Below are positions 32,551 through 44,568 of a stretch of DNA of 64,000 nucleotides, in pieces. Each line of letters begins with the position of its first letter. Position 1 is the stretch's first letter. Source of the DNA: Elgaria multicarinata webbii (taxonomy: Eukaryota > Chordata > Lepidosauria > Squamata > Anguidae); NCBI RefSeq assembly GCF_023053635.1, contig NC_086178.1:89636226-89700225 (forward strand), given 5' to 3'. The notes under the pieces are model-generated. The model was not told the DNA's origin and did not search any database. It saw nothing but the letters and a program-made list of their open reading frames with translations. Both the position numbers and the translations under genes were made by a program.

Positions 32551-35500
32551 CTGAAAAAAAAAATTAAAATAAAATCTAAACAACAAAGTAGAAACTGTAG
32601 TGTCCTTAATTAGAGCTAGTGTAGTGCTGTGGCTAAGACTGAGCTGCAAAACAGGAAGTCTCGACTTCAAATCTCACTTCTATCACAAATCATTTCTATC
32701 ACTATTGTCTCAGTCTCTCTCCCCCCCCCGATGCGATGTAGGAATGATAATATCTTATGAGCGGTTGAAAGGATTACGTACAGAATGTATGTGAAGTGCT
32801 TCCATCGAGCAAAAAGCGCTATATAAATGCTGAGCATGTATCCATGACTATTAAAATAACTTCTGCAGTTCTGCTACTCAAGACAGCTTGGAGAGAAAAG
32901 CAGGGCTGGGGAAGGAGTGCACCTTAAGTGAATTATTTTCAGTTGTTTTAAACTCAGAAATTACCAAGTGAAACAAGAGTTATTTATCAAGAATCATACA
33001 TTTTGATAAACCAAGTCAAAAGCCAGTGTGGTGTAGTGGCTAAGGTGTTGGACTGGGCGTTGGGAGATCCAAGTTCTAGTCCCCACTCAGCCATGGAAAC
33101 CCACTGGCTGACTTTGGGCCAGTCACAAATTCTCAGCCCAACCTACCTCACAGGGTTGTTGTTGTGAGGATAGAAATGGAGAAGAGGAGGATTATGTACG
33201 CCACCTTGGGTTCCTTGGAGGAAAAAAAGTGGGATATAAATATTAAAAAAGTGCTTTGGCTTGCTAGCTCCTAACCCAGGAGTGGAGTACTGCAGGTCTG
33301 GGGCTAAATCTGCCCCTTATGATGTCCCATTCTGGCTTTCTGGGATACCCCCAAAAGGCCAGCCCCCCCTTCCTCCAGATCTCACCTTCTTTCCCCCAAA
33401 CATCAATCATTTGGCTTTTGTGAGGATTTTTCTCTACACTAAAAGGTTGAAATGCTTCCCTTCAGGCTTTGTTACTGGCAGTAAGAGCTTTAAGTTACAA
33501 TATGCTGGGTTTTTTTATTATTTATTTATTGTGTTTTTGGCCCCACCTCCTTTCCTCTTGGTCCCGCCCACTAGTAGAGCGCAGCTGCCAAGAGCTTCTC
33601 CAAAATTTAATTGGGCTGAAAGAGGTTACCCATCCTTGTCCTAAACCAAGATAAATGGTGCAAATGGCGGGAGAATTCCTCTGCCTGCCCGCCTCCTTAC
33701 CTCGCTCCGTTGAGGATCCACCAGGGCATGACAAGCTATCATTAGTGAGCTGTTTGGGAACGGCCAGTGCTGAGAAGCAGAATACCACAGAGACTCCACC
33801 TCCAATCCCACCTCTTCAGCAACTTCCCGCCGGACTGTCTCTTCCAGAGTCTCACCTAGGAGCAGAAAGCGCAGCCAACGCTATCCTGTGAGAATGCCTG
33901 CTAAGTTTTCTTTTGGGTCAGCACAAACATTTCATGATATACAACAATGAAGATAAAACCCCTTTTAGGAATGTAACATAGTTAAAGTTGGGTTTGCATT
34001 CCACTCAGTTGGGTTTGGATGTCACTGTGAACAACCCAGGAATGGGGGATTCCTTGGTTGCTTAGCAAAGTGGGTGAGTGATCAGGAGCAAGCATGCCAA
34101 AACAAGCCACAGTTAAACTTTGGATTGTTTGAACGTCCAAACTGGGCCTATGTTAAAGAGTTGAGAACTACTCCGAAGGAAGCTCGGAGGGTGGCAACAA
34201 GGGAGAGGGCCTTTTCTGTGGTGGCCACCCAATTATGGAACGATCTCCCCGATGAGGCCCACCTGGCGCCAACATTGTTATCTTTTTAGCGCCAGGTCAA
34301 GACATTGCTTTTCTCCCAGGCATTTAACAGCATATGTTGAGTTTAACTTACTCCAGAACTAGTTTTGGCCTGGCTGAGTGTTTAAAAATTGTTTTAAATG
34401 TTAGCTGTTTTTATGGTTTTAAATTTTGTATATTGTTTTTTAATGTTCAGTCTTTTAATCTTTGTAAACCGCCCAGAGAGCTTCAGCTATGGGGCGATAT
34501 ATAAATGTAATTAAATAAATAAATCTAATGTAACTACACACTATAAACTATATAACTAGTGGAGAATGATATTTAGGCAGCAATCTTATATAGATTTATG
34601 TGGGAGTAAGTCCTATTGAACTCAGAGGGACTTACTTCTAAGTAGACATGCATTGGATTGCACTGTTAGTCTATTAACTGGTGGCTTTCTAGAGAACCAC
34701 TGTAAAAAGTTACTTCTGTGCTTTGGAGCAAGTGAACCAGCAGACCAGAACTACCTATGGTGATATTATTATTATTTTTCTTTTCAGGGCTGGTTCCCCA
34801 CAGTTCATTAACAGGTCTTCTTTTTCCCCTCTTATAATTCCTTCAGTTAAACCTTCTGCCAGTACAAAACACTGAATGATAAACCCTGGAATTTCTACCA
34901 CAGAGTGGCGTGCTGATCAACTCCCAACAATTTTCATAATCTTTAAGTCTGTCAAGTTTCCTCAAGAGACGATGCCATTTTTCCTTATTTGAAACCAATT
35001 TCAGAATAAGTGCAATATATCCGTTACTTTGGCTAGATTCTCAAGTTATGGCAATTACATGATGCAACGCAATGAACAAGTCAGTTGTGGAAGTCTTCAC
35101 AACTCATCATCTATCACCTCTGCCCTGAACAAATTATCTATTTTATGCTGCACAGTAGCAAACCACTGTGCATACAACCTTATCATGCGTGCTGTCATGT
35201 GCTTCCTTACCCACATCACAGAAGCCAGACAGAGCGCTGTACATCCCTTTAGGAAATGATGCCTGCCGGATAAGTAGGCATCGCCTGCCATCAGAAACCA
35301 AAGTAATAACCACGGGAGACATCTAAAAAAAATATGCGAGAAAGCACAGCAAGGCAGAGTACAGACCAGCAGGACAAAACTGCAATTCCCACCGCAGGAG
35401 TGGAATGTGTGAGAAGTGTGAGTGACCTTTAGAATGGCTCCCACTTACAATTTCCTGGATCTTATAGGCAGATCCTGGAGCAAAATGATGACAGCAGAAC

Positions 35501-38500
35501 CCAGGATCCTGCTGAGGACTTTGGCACCAGGCATGCAAAAAGGTTAGACATTGACAACAGAGGTATACAAATGCAGTTCCCTCTCTCTAGCACTTTTTTT
35601 CAAATAGTCATGTGGGGAGATGGGTTCTGATCTGGATCCAGACCATTTCTTGGGGGGGGGTAGTCTATTTTCTGGCTAACACCCCCCCCCCCACACACAC
35701 ACACAGCACACAAGTTATGCCCATATGTTTTTCTAATAGGGGCAAATAGCAGCTTCAGGGAAATGATTTTTATCAGGAAACTTGTGTGGAAGGGAAAGGG
35801 TTAACCCACCCACTGTCATGTCTAACCCTACTGCTCCTGTTTTGGGAGAAGATGTTTCAGGTAATCAATCAGATTCAGAACTAGAAGATGCAGCGCCGGA
35901 CACCAGCCAGCCTGTACCAGTGCGGGAGGAAGCTCCCACAGGTGATTCCCCAACTGGGAGTCAGCCCTCTCCAGAGCTTATCTCCTCAAGGCCAAATCCT
36001 ACACACTCAGTGGGAAGTGAGATTTCTTCCGGAGGTGAGCGTCCCTACAAGCTAGCTGATGCTAGGGTCTGCCGGAAGTTCAAGCGCACAGCGCGGAAGG
36101 AAGGTGTGCGAAAGTCGGTTCGATTATGCCAGAACCTGCCTCCGCACCATGCTCTCTGAAGTTACAGGCATTTGAGAAGTAGCTTCCTATTCTTGAGCGG
36201 ACAATTGTCTTGCTTAGTTTGCATAGTGAGATGTTTGTTGCTTAATAAAAGCTTTGTAGATTACTTCGCAAGCCTGGTCATTTGCCTCCCATCAAAAGCA
36301 AGAGTTTTCTGAGAAACATGACGCCCACCCCCTAGTCACAATACAATTCTCACACACTGGCATTATTTGTTTTCCCTCTGCTCGTCTTCTTTCACATGAG
36401 GTAAATCAAGGGGAGACCTAGACTGAACACGCACCACTTTACTTCAAAGTATTCTGCACTGACTGACAAACCAGATAATTTCCCTCTCCTTTACCAATTA
36501 CTCCCCTAAAAGGGTCCCAAGCTCAGCTTGAAGCAATGCCAACAGTACTTTCTCGTTTTAGCAATCACGGCGACTTGTTCCTATGGCTCTAGAACAGCGC
36601 TCCCCAACCTGGGTCTCTTGATAGGTTTTGGACTACAACTCCTATCAACCCCAATTATTGGCCATGTTGGTTGGGGCTGCTGGGTGTTGTAGTCCAAAAC
36701 TTCAGGAAGTACAAGGCTGCTCTAGAACATGCCCGTGTCCATTCAGATGCCCACCTGTGGGTAATAGATGATTCCACTGCTGTGACAAACCCGTTTGCTC
36801 CCAGCCAGGTTCTTCGTCGTGGGCTGTCCAGTTTTGCAACAATACTGGTTGTTGTCATGCCAATGAAGGAGAGCCTGAGCCTAAACACATCAGCACACTG
36901 AGTCAGGTCCTCAAGGAGTCTGAGGAATATTTTAACAATAACATTTACATCATTATGAAAATCCCTATAAACCACCCATGTTAATTGAAACTCTTGTTTA
37001 TAAAATGAGAATTAAATTGCTCCTGGAAATGATAATTAATGTGTTATGGCACATCCTTCCTCTAACATTATACATTTTATCTTCACAAGACCCCTCAGGG
37101 TCAGGTAGGCAGTGAAATAAGGACTTGCCCAAGGCAAACTATCCTCAGATCTCAGAAAGATCTGAGATTCCCACATCTAGAGGCACTACACCACACTGGT
37201 TCTGAAGTAAAAGGCGGCTCACACTTTTATTTTTTGACTCCCTGTGTACTTTTTCTCAGAACCTGTCCTCTCAAGTATCGCTGCGGGTTTAGGAATCAGA
37301 ATAAATTGCTCCCTTACCGATTCTCTCACTTAATCATTTCTCTAGCACTTTTCAGTGCTTTATCATCCTTAACGGCCCACTCCTGAGTGACACATCAAAC
37401 CAGAAGCAATGAGATATTCCTACTGCAGGGTGTATGTGGCCTTGACAACCCAGCAGTCAGTTCTGGTGGTGGGCTTAGTTCTAGCTCACAGCATGGTGAT
37501 AAGTCATTTCCAGTCCCAAAATATCATAAACAACAATTGTCGCCACATGGCCATATTTCAAGTGAAGAGGTAAAGTCATGCCTTGATGACTTTGTCACAG
37601 CAAAAAGAAATGTGTGACCTGGGCATAAACCAAGGCTAGTATAGAAAGCAGTTCTGATCCAGACCATCGACCACCTCCACTGTATCTATGGGTTTCAATA
37701 GATCAATATTGTAATGCATTAAAGTGCAGTGTGGGGAACCTCTTTCAGTCCGAAGGACTAATTCCATTTCGGGGAAGCTCTTGAGGGCTGCATTCCAGGG
37801 CTGGATGCAGTTGACCACAAAAGGGGTGGAGCCAAAAGTACCAGGATATTGTAGCTTAAAAGTCTTGCCAGTAACTATGCCATAGGAGAGGTATTTCAAA
37901 CTTTTTAGAACCCGGGGGCGGGGGGGGGAGAGAGACTACAAAAGCTGGGAAGCCACCAATTAGTTGGTGGTTGAAGGAAAAGGATGTGGCATTCTGGGAA
38001 ACCCCAGATGGCCAGTTTTGGAACTCCTGTGCTACGGGATTTTGTGTGGTGGAGCCTCCAGCAGTGACCAGCACAACTGTCCTAATGCCACAGACATGTA
38101 GGGGATGAGAGAAACCAGGTTCTTTGGCTGACAATCGTTCTGCCAAAGATCTCTGGATCTCTGGTTCCATTGGCAGAACTGACCTGTTTAAAGAATAAGG
38201 CAATGGATCCAATTAAAGAAGGCCAGAGCAAAAGGGGTGGATGAGGGGGTGGAACACAGGAATGAGGCAAAGACAAGAAGGACAGAGGGAGACATCTGAG
38301 TGGGGAAGAAAAATGGAGAGAAAAGAAATTTATGTGGCTATGGGTTGCAGAGGTAAGGGAGCTGAATTTCACATTCTGATTTGAATTAAGAGTCGGATCT
38401 TTGTCTGCAGGATTCAAACATGAATATACGTGCTAATATCTGACCGGCTGCTTGCATGCAAATTCATACCGTGGAAATCAAAGATACATCTTCCTTTTCT

Positions 38501-41500
38501 AGCTGGAAGAAAGCTTTCCGTAATTCAGTAAAGGATCCATTGAGTTCAGATTCGATGGCAGATCTCTCCAATGATCCTGGAATTCAATAAATCTGTGGGA
38601 ATCAGACAGCAGAGCTATTACCCCCACCCCACACCCTTTTGTGTTGCTTCAACAGCAGATCATTGCAGTAGTTTGGGTGTTGACATCGTTGCTACAACAC
38701 AGGCAACAATATCATGTCACTAGTAACTGAGGTATAAGATTGGGGATTGGACTAAATGTTCTCTCCAGATCCTTGCCAACACCATTACTCTAGGATTTTA
38801 AGAATGGGGTCTGCTAAACTGGTTGAACCAGTAGGAGTGCTGGATATTATATTACCAGCCCTGGGAAATATCCCCTTTGTTAATGAAATTGCAGGTTAAT
38901 GGTCCACAATGACTAGAGAATGGGTAAATACTGCTCTGGGCATGGGGGTGACTCTACTCCCCACTGCAGATGATATAAGCAAGGAGTTTGGGTGTGAAAG
39001 AGACAATACACTGTCATAGCTTTAGAGATAGACTACGGACACAGTCAGCTGAATTTTAAGGCTCTGGAGAAAAATAAAGTATTGGCTGTCTCTGGAGATC
39101 TTATGTAGGAGTAGTGGATTTCAGGATAACTGTTAAGAGTGTTAAAACTGTATCTCCACCTATGGTCAACATGTATATTTGTAAATAAATGCAAATATGA
39201 CAAAATGACATAAGCCTCCTGTTGCCTCCTTCCACAGGAAACCAATCCTAGGCCAGCACTACACCCATGAAATGTCTGACCACGCAGAAAACTGGGGTGC
39301 ATATGACAATATGTTCCCACAGAATGAAATTACATTCAGTCAAATTGACTTGAGAAAAAAGCACAGGTGGGAAAAATAATCATGCTTTAGTTCAAGTTTG
39401 TAGATGACAACGAATTATTCAGCACAGTGAAAACTCAAGCAGAGTGCAGTGTTTGAAAAGGAGGTCTCCAAACTGGGCATATGGGTACCAAAATGACAAA
39501 TGAGATTCAATGACCCAATTTTCATGTCCTAACAACCCACGGTTAACAAACTAGGTTATTAAGATGAGCAAGAACTTGTTCAAACTCTGGGTTAGTCATC
39601 TCCTAACAACACAGAGTTCTAGGTTTGGACTTCATGATACACAACCCAGACACAGTGCATCTCTGGCTTGTTTACCACCATAGGAGCAAGCAGGTGGCCA
39701 GGAACCAGCACACATGTTCACTCCCATTCATTCATGGCTATCTAGGGTTCATTTAAACCCTGGTTACTGTGTAGTGTGAACCAGGTCAAGGTAATGTAAA
39801 GTGATGCATGCTGGGGCAAAAAATCTCAACTTCAGCATTCATCAATGTTCAGAACTATATACATGGTATAGCTGCATTTGGAAAACTGCATACAGCTCTC
39901 ATTGTTCCATCTCAAAAAGCTTGTTGGATTGCTAGAAAAGGGGCAAGAAAGGACAACCAAAATTCTCAAGGGATTATAGTGTTTTTCCTATAAGGAAATG
40001 ATTTTTTGTTCAGAAAAGAAATGACTGAGAACAGTATCCGACACTCACCTTGCTTACTCTATCGAAGTACCACTAGAGGTCACTTCTTGTAGTGGTACAT
40101 AAATAGCATAAGCAAAGCGGCAATGTTGGATATGGCCCTATAGAAGGACATGATAGAGGGCTATAAAATTATTAACGGTGTAACCAAAGTAGGTAAATAA
40201 TTTTTTAACCCTCTCTCAAAACAATAGGGCCACCCAGTGGAATTGTTTGGCTGTAGATTCAGGACACACAAAAGAAAGCACTTCTTCCCACAAGGTTGGA
40301 TCCAGATTCAAGTGTGTGCAACTGGGCTGGTGGGAGCAGACTTCCCCACTCTTTGCTCCCCATGGCAAACCTTTTAAGCTCCCTACAAATGCTATAGATG
40401 TTTGGGGGATTCTGCTGAATGGGATGAGCTGTGGTGTGAGATCCCCCAAAATCTGGCAGAGACACCTTCCATAATCAGAGCTCTTCTAACAGCAGAAGGC
40501 ATGTCCTGACCCAGCTGACAGGGAATAATGAAGATATCAAATCTGCTACCATGAGATATATCGCTTAGAACTGGTGACATGTCTGAGCCACTGCCTCATC
40601 AAGAAAAAGCAATGGTCAATTGATTCTCCATTCACAACACTACTGCTCTGAGCAATACCTAGTGCTGTCCACAGGTGCAGATAGTTTTAAAGGGTAATTA
40701 GATAAATCCATGGGAAATCAATCAAGAAAACAAGCCAAAAAAGCTAAAGAGAACCACCATGTTCAGAGCATGCCACTAAATAGATACTCAACATTCACAA
40801 CAATGCCCCTCTCAGAAGGACTCTATCCAGCGGCTTTGTGAGTACCTTCCAAAGAACTCTGGCTGCTTTGGGGGCATTTACAGAGATGATTTGGGAGAAA
40901 GATTCTGTGTTTTTCTGATTCCTTTAAAAAATGTAAATTATGAGCCCAGTCCAATTGGCTCCTGAAATGGTGTTAGAATTAAGAGCCAATAATGATCATA
41001 AAGCAAGTAAAATCCAGTTATAAAAACCATAAAATCAGTGTAAACAGATATTCATGAAACTAGTAGCCAAGGTCCAGCAGCCAAAGTGTTAAAGGAAGTC
41101 TTTAATTGTTTTTGTGTGTGTGTGTGTGTGTATGTGACTTACAAGCTTTCTTAAACAAGAAGGCTTGTAAAGACCTCAAGGTCATGAAGAAGCCTGAACT
41201 GCAATCTTATACAAACTTTCTGAGTAAACACATATGGGATTTGGCTTTATGTCATCCAGAGTCTAAGGTTTAAGGCTGCATACATAAAAAGTAATTCTAA
41301 CCGAGATCCAGAGCAAAATATGGCGTGCACTCATCTGAACAGCCAACCAGCATGGAATCCTCTATCCTCTCTTCACTCTGTCTGAACTTCTCCAGAACCC
41401 TTTTTAGTTCTGAAAACCAAAAGAATAGATGAAGTGGGGAGACGATGTTTAAGAAGATATAGTAACACAAAGACACTGCGACTCTTCATTAAAAAATGTT

Positions 41501-42234
41501 TACAATCCTGGAGAGCAGAAAAGAGAAGTTTATAAGGCAGATTTTCATCACAGGTGAAAAGATACATGACCTGAAAGAGCGCAACAACGCACAGACGTGA
41601 AAGTGCCCAGCGCTCGACTCGCTAAGGAAATGGAGAGGGAAATCACAGATGAAAACCGGATTTAAAAAAGTAGGTGTGATGGAGCTCTAGGAGGAGCATT
41701 ACTGTAGTAGAGATCTTCATTACCTGCTGCATTTATCTTTGGGGCCCAGTAGGTTTCCCCTTTTTGTTGCACAAAGGGCGAGAGGTTGTGAAACAAGAAG
41801 AAAGATCCTGAGTTATAGGCTTGCTGACAAGCGTCATCATCTTCTTTTAGTTCAAACATGTATCTGTAGTTTGGAAAGGATGAGAAGGACCATTGAATGA
41901 CAAAACCAAAACCTAGCAGTCCAATCCTATGCATCGGTTCTTCTGGGACTTCCTCCTTGATAAGTGAGTTTATGACAAACAGGGCAAACCTGAGCATCTC
42001 TACCCAGCTGTTTGTTAGGACTCATCTAATATATTAGTAAACCTGGAGAGGAATTTGGGATGGTGCACAAAGTAATCTGTGTTGGTCCATAAAATTCCAA
42101 AACCTATGGTCAGGCGAGATCTCAAAAGCTTCCCCACAATTTTGTGCAATTTTGGTTGGGACTATTTTATTTATTTAAACATTTCTTAGTCACCTTTCAG
42201 GGCAGAAGCCCTCCCAAGGCAGCTTACAACAACA

Positions 42235-42272
<38 letters not shown>

Positions 42273-43460
42273 AATTTATATACCGCCCCATAGCCAAAGC
42301 TTTCTGGGCAGTTTACAAAGTTAAAAACAGTGAACATTAAAAACAAATACACAAAATTAAAAACCATGAAAACCATAAAATACAAAAAACACAAATAGAA
42401 AAACACAAATACAATACATAAAACAATATAAACATTAATGTTTGCTGATAAGGGGCAGTAGTATCCTACATTGCCCATGCACTAGCAGGACACATCAGGA
42501 GCACAACAGGAAGTGTGTGGATCCTTAAAGACAGGGAAACTAACAGATAGGCTCATTTCTGAAATGCAGTGGATCAATGGAGTTCCAGAAACAAGTAGAC
42601 ATGTATAGAAATGGACTACTATTTGTCAAAGTCATTAACAGTGCAAGCCTATACTGGGCTACTCAAAGTGCCATGGAGTTTAATATGATTACTCCCAGGT
42701 AGGTGTACATAGGATTTCAGTATTAGGCTGCAATACTATGCCTATGTACTTGGGAGTAAAACTCAGTGGGGCATACTGAGTAAACGTGCGTAAGATCAAG
42801 TTGCATGTCCTAACAATCGTTACAAAGGATGAGATAGAGATGCAAAATGAGAACACCTCTTAAGTCAGGTAACTGAATCATTCATGAGAACCAGCTGAAA
42901 CATTCTCAGCTGAATTCTAAACCCAAACTCAATCTATTTAGGCTGAGAACCTTGAGCCAGCCATTGTAACAAAAACCTATGATGGCTGGGATTTTGCAGG
43001 GATAGTAAATAAATTTCATATGATTATGGATGAGTGATCAGACAGGATTTGCTACCATTGCCATCATGTGGGAAACAGTATTTAATATAATATTGTAAGA
43101 ATTTGCTCCATCCCAACATATTAAAGACATTTTGTCTAGATTTTGAGGAGCCAATTAGCAAACCCCATATCCCATTTTACAGCGGCTCCTTGTTTAACTG
43201 GTATTTAACAAATGCTCAAAATGTGCAATGAAAAGTACTGCAAAGCAGTAAGGCGGTAAAACATTACCATGATACAGGATTAATTTTTAATTTATCCCAT
43301 TAGCAAACATATTTGAGAATACTAGATTTAACAGAGGTAAACACCAAACTTCCCACAAATTAAGAACTAACCTCGTTCTTTTGACATAAGTCGAATGGAA
43401 CCTGCAATACAGTGAGGAAGATCTTCTATATCCCAGTCGACAGGCCAAAGCTATTGTCAT
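32356..43460 (-). CDS. NUDT13: NUDT13, NAD(P)H pyrophosphatase (complete CDS, eight exons)
   Basis: Exons 5' to 3': 43460-43372, 41863-41724, 41409-41302, 38576-38470, 36880-36755, 35322-35211, 33855-33701, 32550-32356. They join in frame to 343 codons; human has 352. The family hydrolyses NADH/NADPH to NMNH and AMP-type products, and the mammalian protein is mitochondrial; the Arg/Ser-rich start ([11 protein letters not shown]) fits a targeting peptide. The Nudix box G-x5-E-x7-RE-x-x-EE-x-G is complete across exons 6-7, and SQHWPFPNS is the NADH-pyrophosphatase signature C-terminal to it. The zinc-ribbon region in exon 5 keeps only two of four Cys, as in human. Transcribed towards ECD, away from P4HA1. 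Confidence 0.96.
32608..32835 (+). mobile_element. MIR-like tRNA-SINE
   Basis: AGCTAGTGTAGTGCTGTGGC (A-box end) and GTATGTGAAGTGCTTCCATC then AAGCGCTATATAAATGCTGA (CORE-SINE/L2-type tail). Moderately diverged. Confidence 0.65.
33021..33246 (+). mobile_element. tRNA-derived SINE, near full length
   Basis: AGCCAGTGTGGTGTAGTGGC (A box), AAGTTCTAGTCCCC (B box), GGGCCAGTCACAAATTCTCAG, then CACCTTGGGTTCC and GGGATATAAATATTAAAA. Confidence 0.9.
33285..33645 (+). repeat. Interspersed repeat (family F), copy 1
   Basis: Its inner part GTTACTGGCAGTAAGAGCTT and AAGTTACAATATGCTGG matches, in the opposite orientation, the segment at 37725-37930. It lies within a NUDT13 intron. Unclassified. Confidence 0.5.
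33701..33855 (-). CDS. NUDT13: NUDT13 coding exon 7 (Nudix box)
   Basis: Residues 228-279, [18 protein letters not shown] with the metal-binding REVAEE core, then [17 protein letters not shown]. Acceptor CTCCTAG and donor GTAAGG. Confidence 0.96.
34130..34530 (+). mobile_element. L2-clade LINE ORF2 C-terminus and 3' end
   Basis: Residual codons [20 protein letters not shown] and [14 protein letters not shown] then [13 protein letters not shown] are the L2 ORF2 C-terminus; a TAG interrupts them at about 34288. The 3' stem CCGCCCAGAGAGCTTCAGCT and an AAATAAATAAAT tail close it. Confidence 0.8.
34580..34668. repeat. Dispersed GGGAGTAAGTCCTATTGAA repeat
   Basis: GCAATCTTATATAGA ... GGGAGTAAGTCCTATTGAAC ... 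GGACTTACTTCTAAGTAGAC ... ATTGGATTGCA has paired inverted halves. Confidence 0.7.
35211..35322 (-). CDS. NUDT13: NUDT13 coding exon 6 (start of Nudix domain)
   Basis: Residues 191-228, with [14 protein letters not shown] and [16 protein letters not shown]; the last Gly-Phe-Cys-Asp starts the Nudix box. Acceptor TTTTTTTAG and donor GTAAGG. Confidence 0.95.
35814..36323. mobile_element. Fossil solo LTR of a retrovirus-like/Gypsy-type element
   Basis: About 510 bases opening TGTCATG and closing CATGACG, with the 5-base target duplication CCCAC on each side (35809-35813, 36324-36328). An AATAAA lies near 36244. No internal region or partner LTR is in the window, so this is a solo relic left by recombination. 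The exact superfamily and age cannot be fixed; the matching target duplication suggests a moderate age. The long open frame inside is treated as chance. Confidence 0.65.
36599..36722. mobile_element. Palindromic DNA element (family C)
   Basis: CTCCCCAACCTGGG ... TTTTGGACTACAACTCC and the inverse GTTGTAGTCCAAAACTTCAG. It ends about 30 bases from the NUDT13 exon 5 donor. Confidence 0.8.
36755..36880 (-). CDS. NUDT13: NUDT13 coding exon 5 (zinc-ribbon region)
   Basis: Residues 149-190, [14 protein letters not shown] then [15 protein letters not shown] and IIYYPQ. The canonical CxxC pairs are incomplete, as in human NUDT13. Acceptor TTTAG and donor GTGGGC; phase 0 at both ends. Confidence 0.93.
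37070..37205 (-). mobile_element. Degraded tRNA-SINE/MIR-like fragment
   Basis: ATTTTATCTTCACAAGACCC ... GGACTTGCCCAAGGCAAACT ... GGCACTACACCACACTGGTT is the inverse of the SINE family. Confidence 0.6.
37725..37930 (-). repeat. Interspersed repeat (family F), copy 2
   Basis: CCAGGATATTGTAGCTTAAA, AGTCTTGCCAGTAACTATGC is the inverse of part of 33285-33645. Lies in NUDT13 intron 4. Confidence 0.5.
38470..38576 (-). CDS. NUDT13: NUDT13 coding exon 4
   Basis: Residues 113-148, with [17 protein letters not shown] (human ELKGSFIELRKALFQLN). Acceptor TTCCAG and donor GTATGA. Confidence 0.93.
38600..39500. other. NUDT13 intron, no feature seen
   Basis: AT-rich intron 3 sequence between exon 4 and the DNA-element remnant at 39515; nothing recognised. 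Confidence 0.45.
39515..39790. repeat. Inverted-repeat DNA element remnant
   Basis: CCTAACAACCCACGGTTAAC and AAACTCTGGGTTAGTCAT near the left end; ACCCTGGTTACTGTGTAGTG and TGAACCAGG at the right. Resembles the elements at 14930 and 31897. Confidence 0.45.
39840..40310 (+). mobile_element. CR1-type LINE ORF2 remnant
   Basis: GCATTTGGAAAACTGCATAC, AGAAAAGGGGCAAGAAAGGA, ATGATAGAGGGCTATAAAAT and AGATTCAGGACACACAAAAG follow the order of the ORF2 C-terminal part of this LINE group. Strongly decayed. Confidence 0.5.
41118..41133. repeat. (TG)n microsatellite
   Basis: Short TG run in a NUDT13 intron. Confidence 0.8.
41302..41409 (-). CDS. NUDT13: NUDT13 coding exon 3
   Basis: Residues 77-113, with [13 protein letters not shown] and YFALDL. 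Acceptor TTTTCAG and donor GTTAGA. Confidence 0.93.
41724..41863 (-). CDS. NUDT13: NUDT13 coding exon 2
   Basis: Residues 30-77, [15 protein letters not shown] and [10 protein letters not shown] (human [23 protein letters not shown]). Acceptor CTACAG and donor GTAATG. Confidence 0.94.
42230..42330 (-). mobile_element. LINE 3' end with (ATT)n tail
   Basis: The ATTATT run at 42237-42271 adjoins AAATTTATATACCGCCCCAT and CCAAAGCTTTCTGGGCAGTT, the inverse of the 3' stem seen at 34470-34530. Confidence 0.7.
43372..43460 (-). CDS. NUDT13: NUDT13 coding exon 1
   Basis: Residues 1-30, [15 protein letters not shown] then [10 protein letters not shown] (human LLSTYVTKTR). An acceptor TTTTTTAAG at 43475 implies an upstream noncoding exon. 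Donor GTTAGT. Confidence 0.9.
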
Positions 43461-44280
43461 CTTGTGTGCCACAGCTTAAAAAACAAGAGCGAGGTCCTCT
43501 TCAATGCAACAAATAGCTACAAAATAAGCTTGGCTTTAAATTACCAAACTTTCCAACATGATTATTACAAAAATCTGTTTCACTAGGAGGAGAAAGAGAA
43601 TGCAAGCAATTTGACAACAGATATTTAAGAAGTTGCCCTAGAATATACAGATGGAGGATGACTTGAGAAATGGCTGCAGAAGCTCTAGTTGTTATATCTA
43701 GATTTAGACACCTTTTGTGGCTGATTTGTATGCTTTATCTAGATTTTATGGTTTTTTACCTTTCATGTATTTATTTTATTGTAAGCTGCAAGGGGGGACC
43801 TTTTAGTGGGGCTTTTAAGATCCAGAATGGGACCTTGAGCATAATCTAGAGTAAAACCGGGGAGACAGAGCTGCCAGATATGGAATTAAAAGTAATTCTG
43901 TTTTGGCCAGAACAGAGCAAGCATAGGCACATTTACTCAGAAAAAAACTGCTATGTGTATAGATCCTTAAACTAAACATTCTTTTAAAGATAATTCAAAA
44001 TATAAAGCCCTCCGGGGTTAATGTAAAGTATAAGCTTTATTTTGAATTAACTATCATCATCATTTTCATTACAGAACTGCTTCAGAAGGCGGGGGAATCT
44101 GGCTGTGACAGAATAAATTAATACAGCAGGCAAAGAAAAGCCTTCAGTTATGTGTAAATAGTGGACGAGAGTAAGCACTGAGGCAGTGATTTTTAGTTTG
44201 AAAAGAACGGATGTCAAGTACAGAAATGTCCCAGCTTATTTTCCCTGGTGAAACGTTGGAGCATGTGGTTCTGCTCCTAA

Positions 44281-44383
44281 AAGTGTGATTCCTGAGCATC
44301 TGCCGAAGTGGGCTATAGTCCACGAAAGCTTATGCCCGAATAAATTTGTTAGCCGCCAAGGTGCCACAAGAATCTTTCTTGTT
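44281..44383 (+). repeat. Interspersed repeat with CGAAAGCTTATGC motif (family E)
   Basis: GAAGTGGGCTATAGTCCACG and AAAGCTTATGCCCGAATAAA then TTTGTTAGCCGCCAAGGTGC is a well-preserved copy of the 19371 repeat. Confidence 0.7.
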
Positions 44384-44568
44384 TAACTCCAGAATTCCTA
44401 GGAAGACCTTTGCAGCGGGTCCCATAAGCGTGATATCAATAACTGAGGGGTCAAAATCCAAATTATAGAGCTCGAAAGCATAGGTCTACTAAGTTGCCTA
44501 TCATTTTTAAGTCCTTGGGGATTTAGGCATTAGTCAATGCACTAATCAAATGTATACCTTTCACTTAC

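Noticed and set aside
33261-33644. 127-codon plus-strand open frame
   Set aside because: Lies in the interspersed family F repeat; no domain and antisense to NUDT13.
35430-35540. Minus-strand open segment reading [18 protein letters not shown] with a good donor GTAAGT, near NUDT13
   Set aside because: The true neighbouring exons (36880-36755 and 35322-35211) join each other in phase and match the human protein without it; no acceptor supports it.
35782-36159. 125-codon open frame on the plus strand
   Set aside because: It lies almost wholly within the solo LTR relic at 35814-36323 and has no conserved domain; treated as chance.
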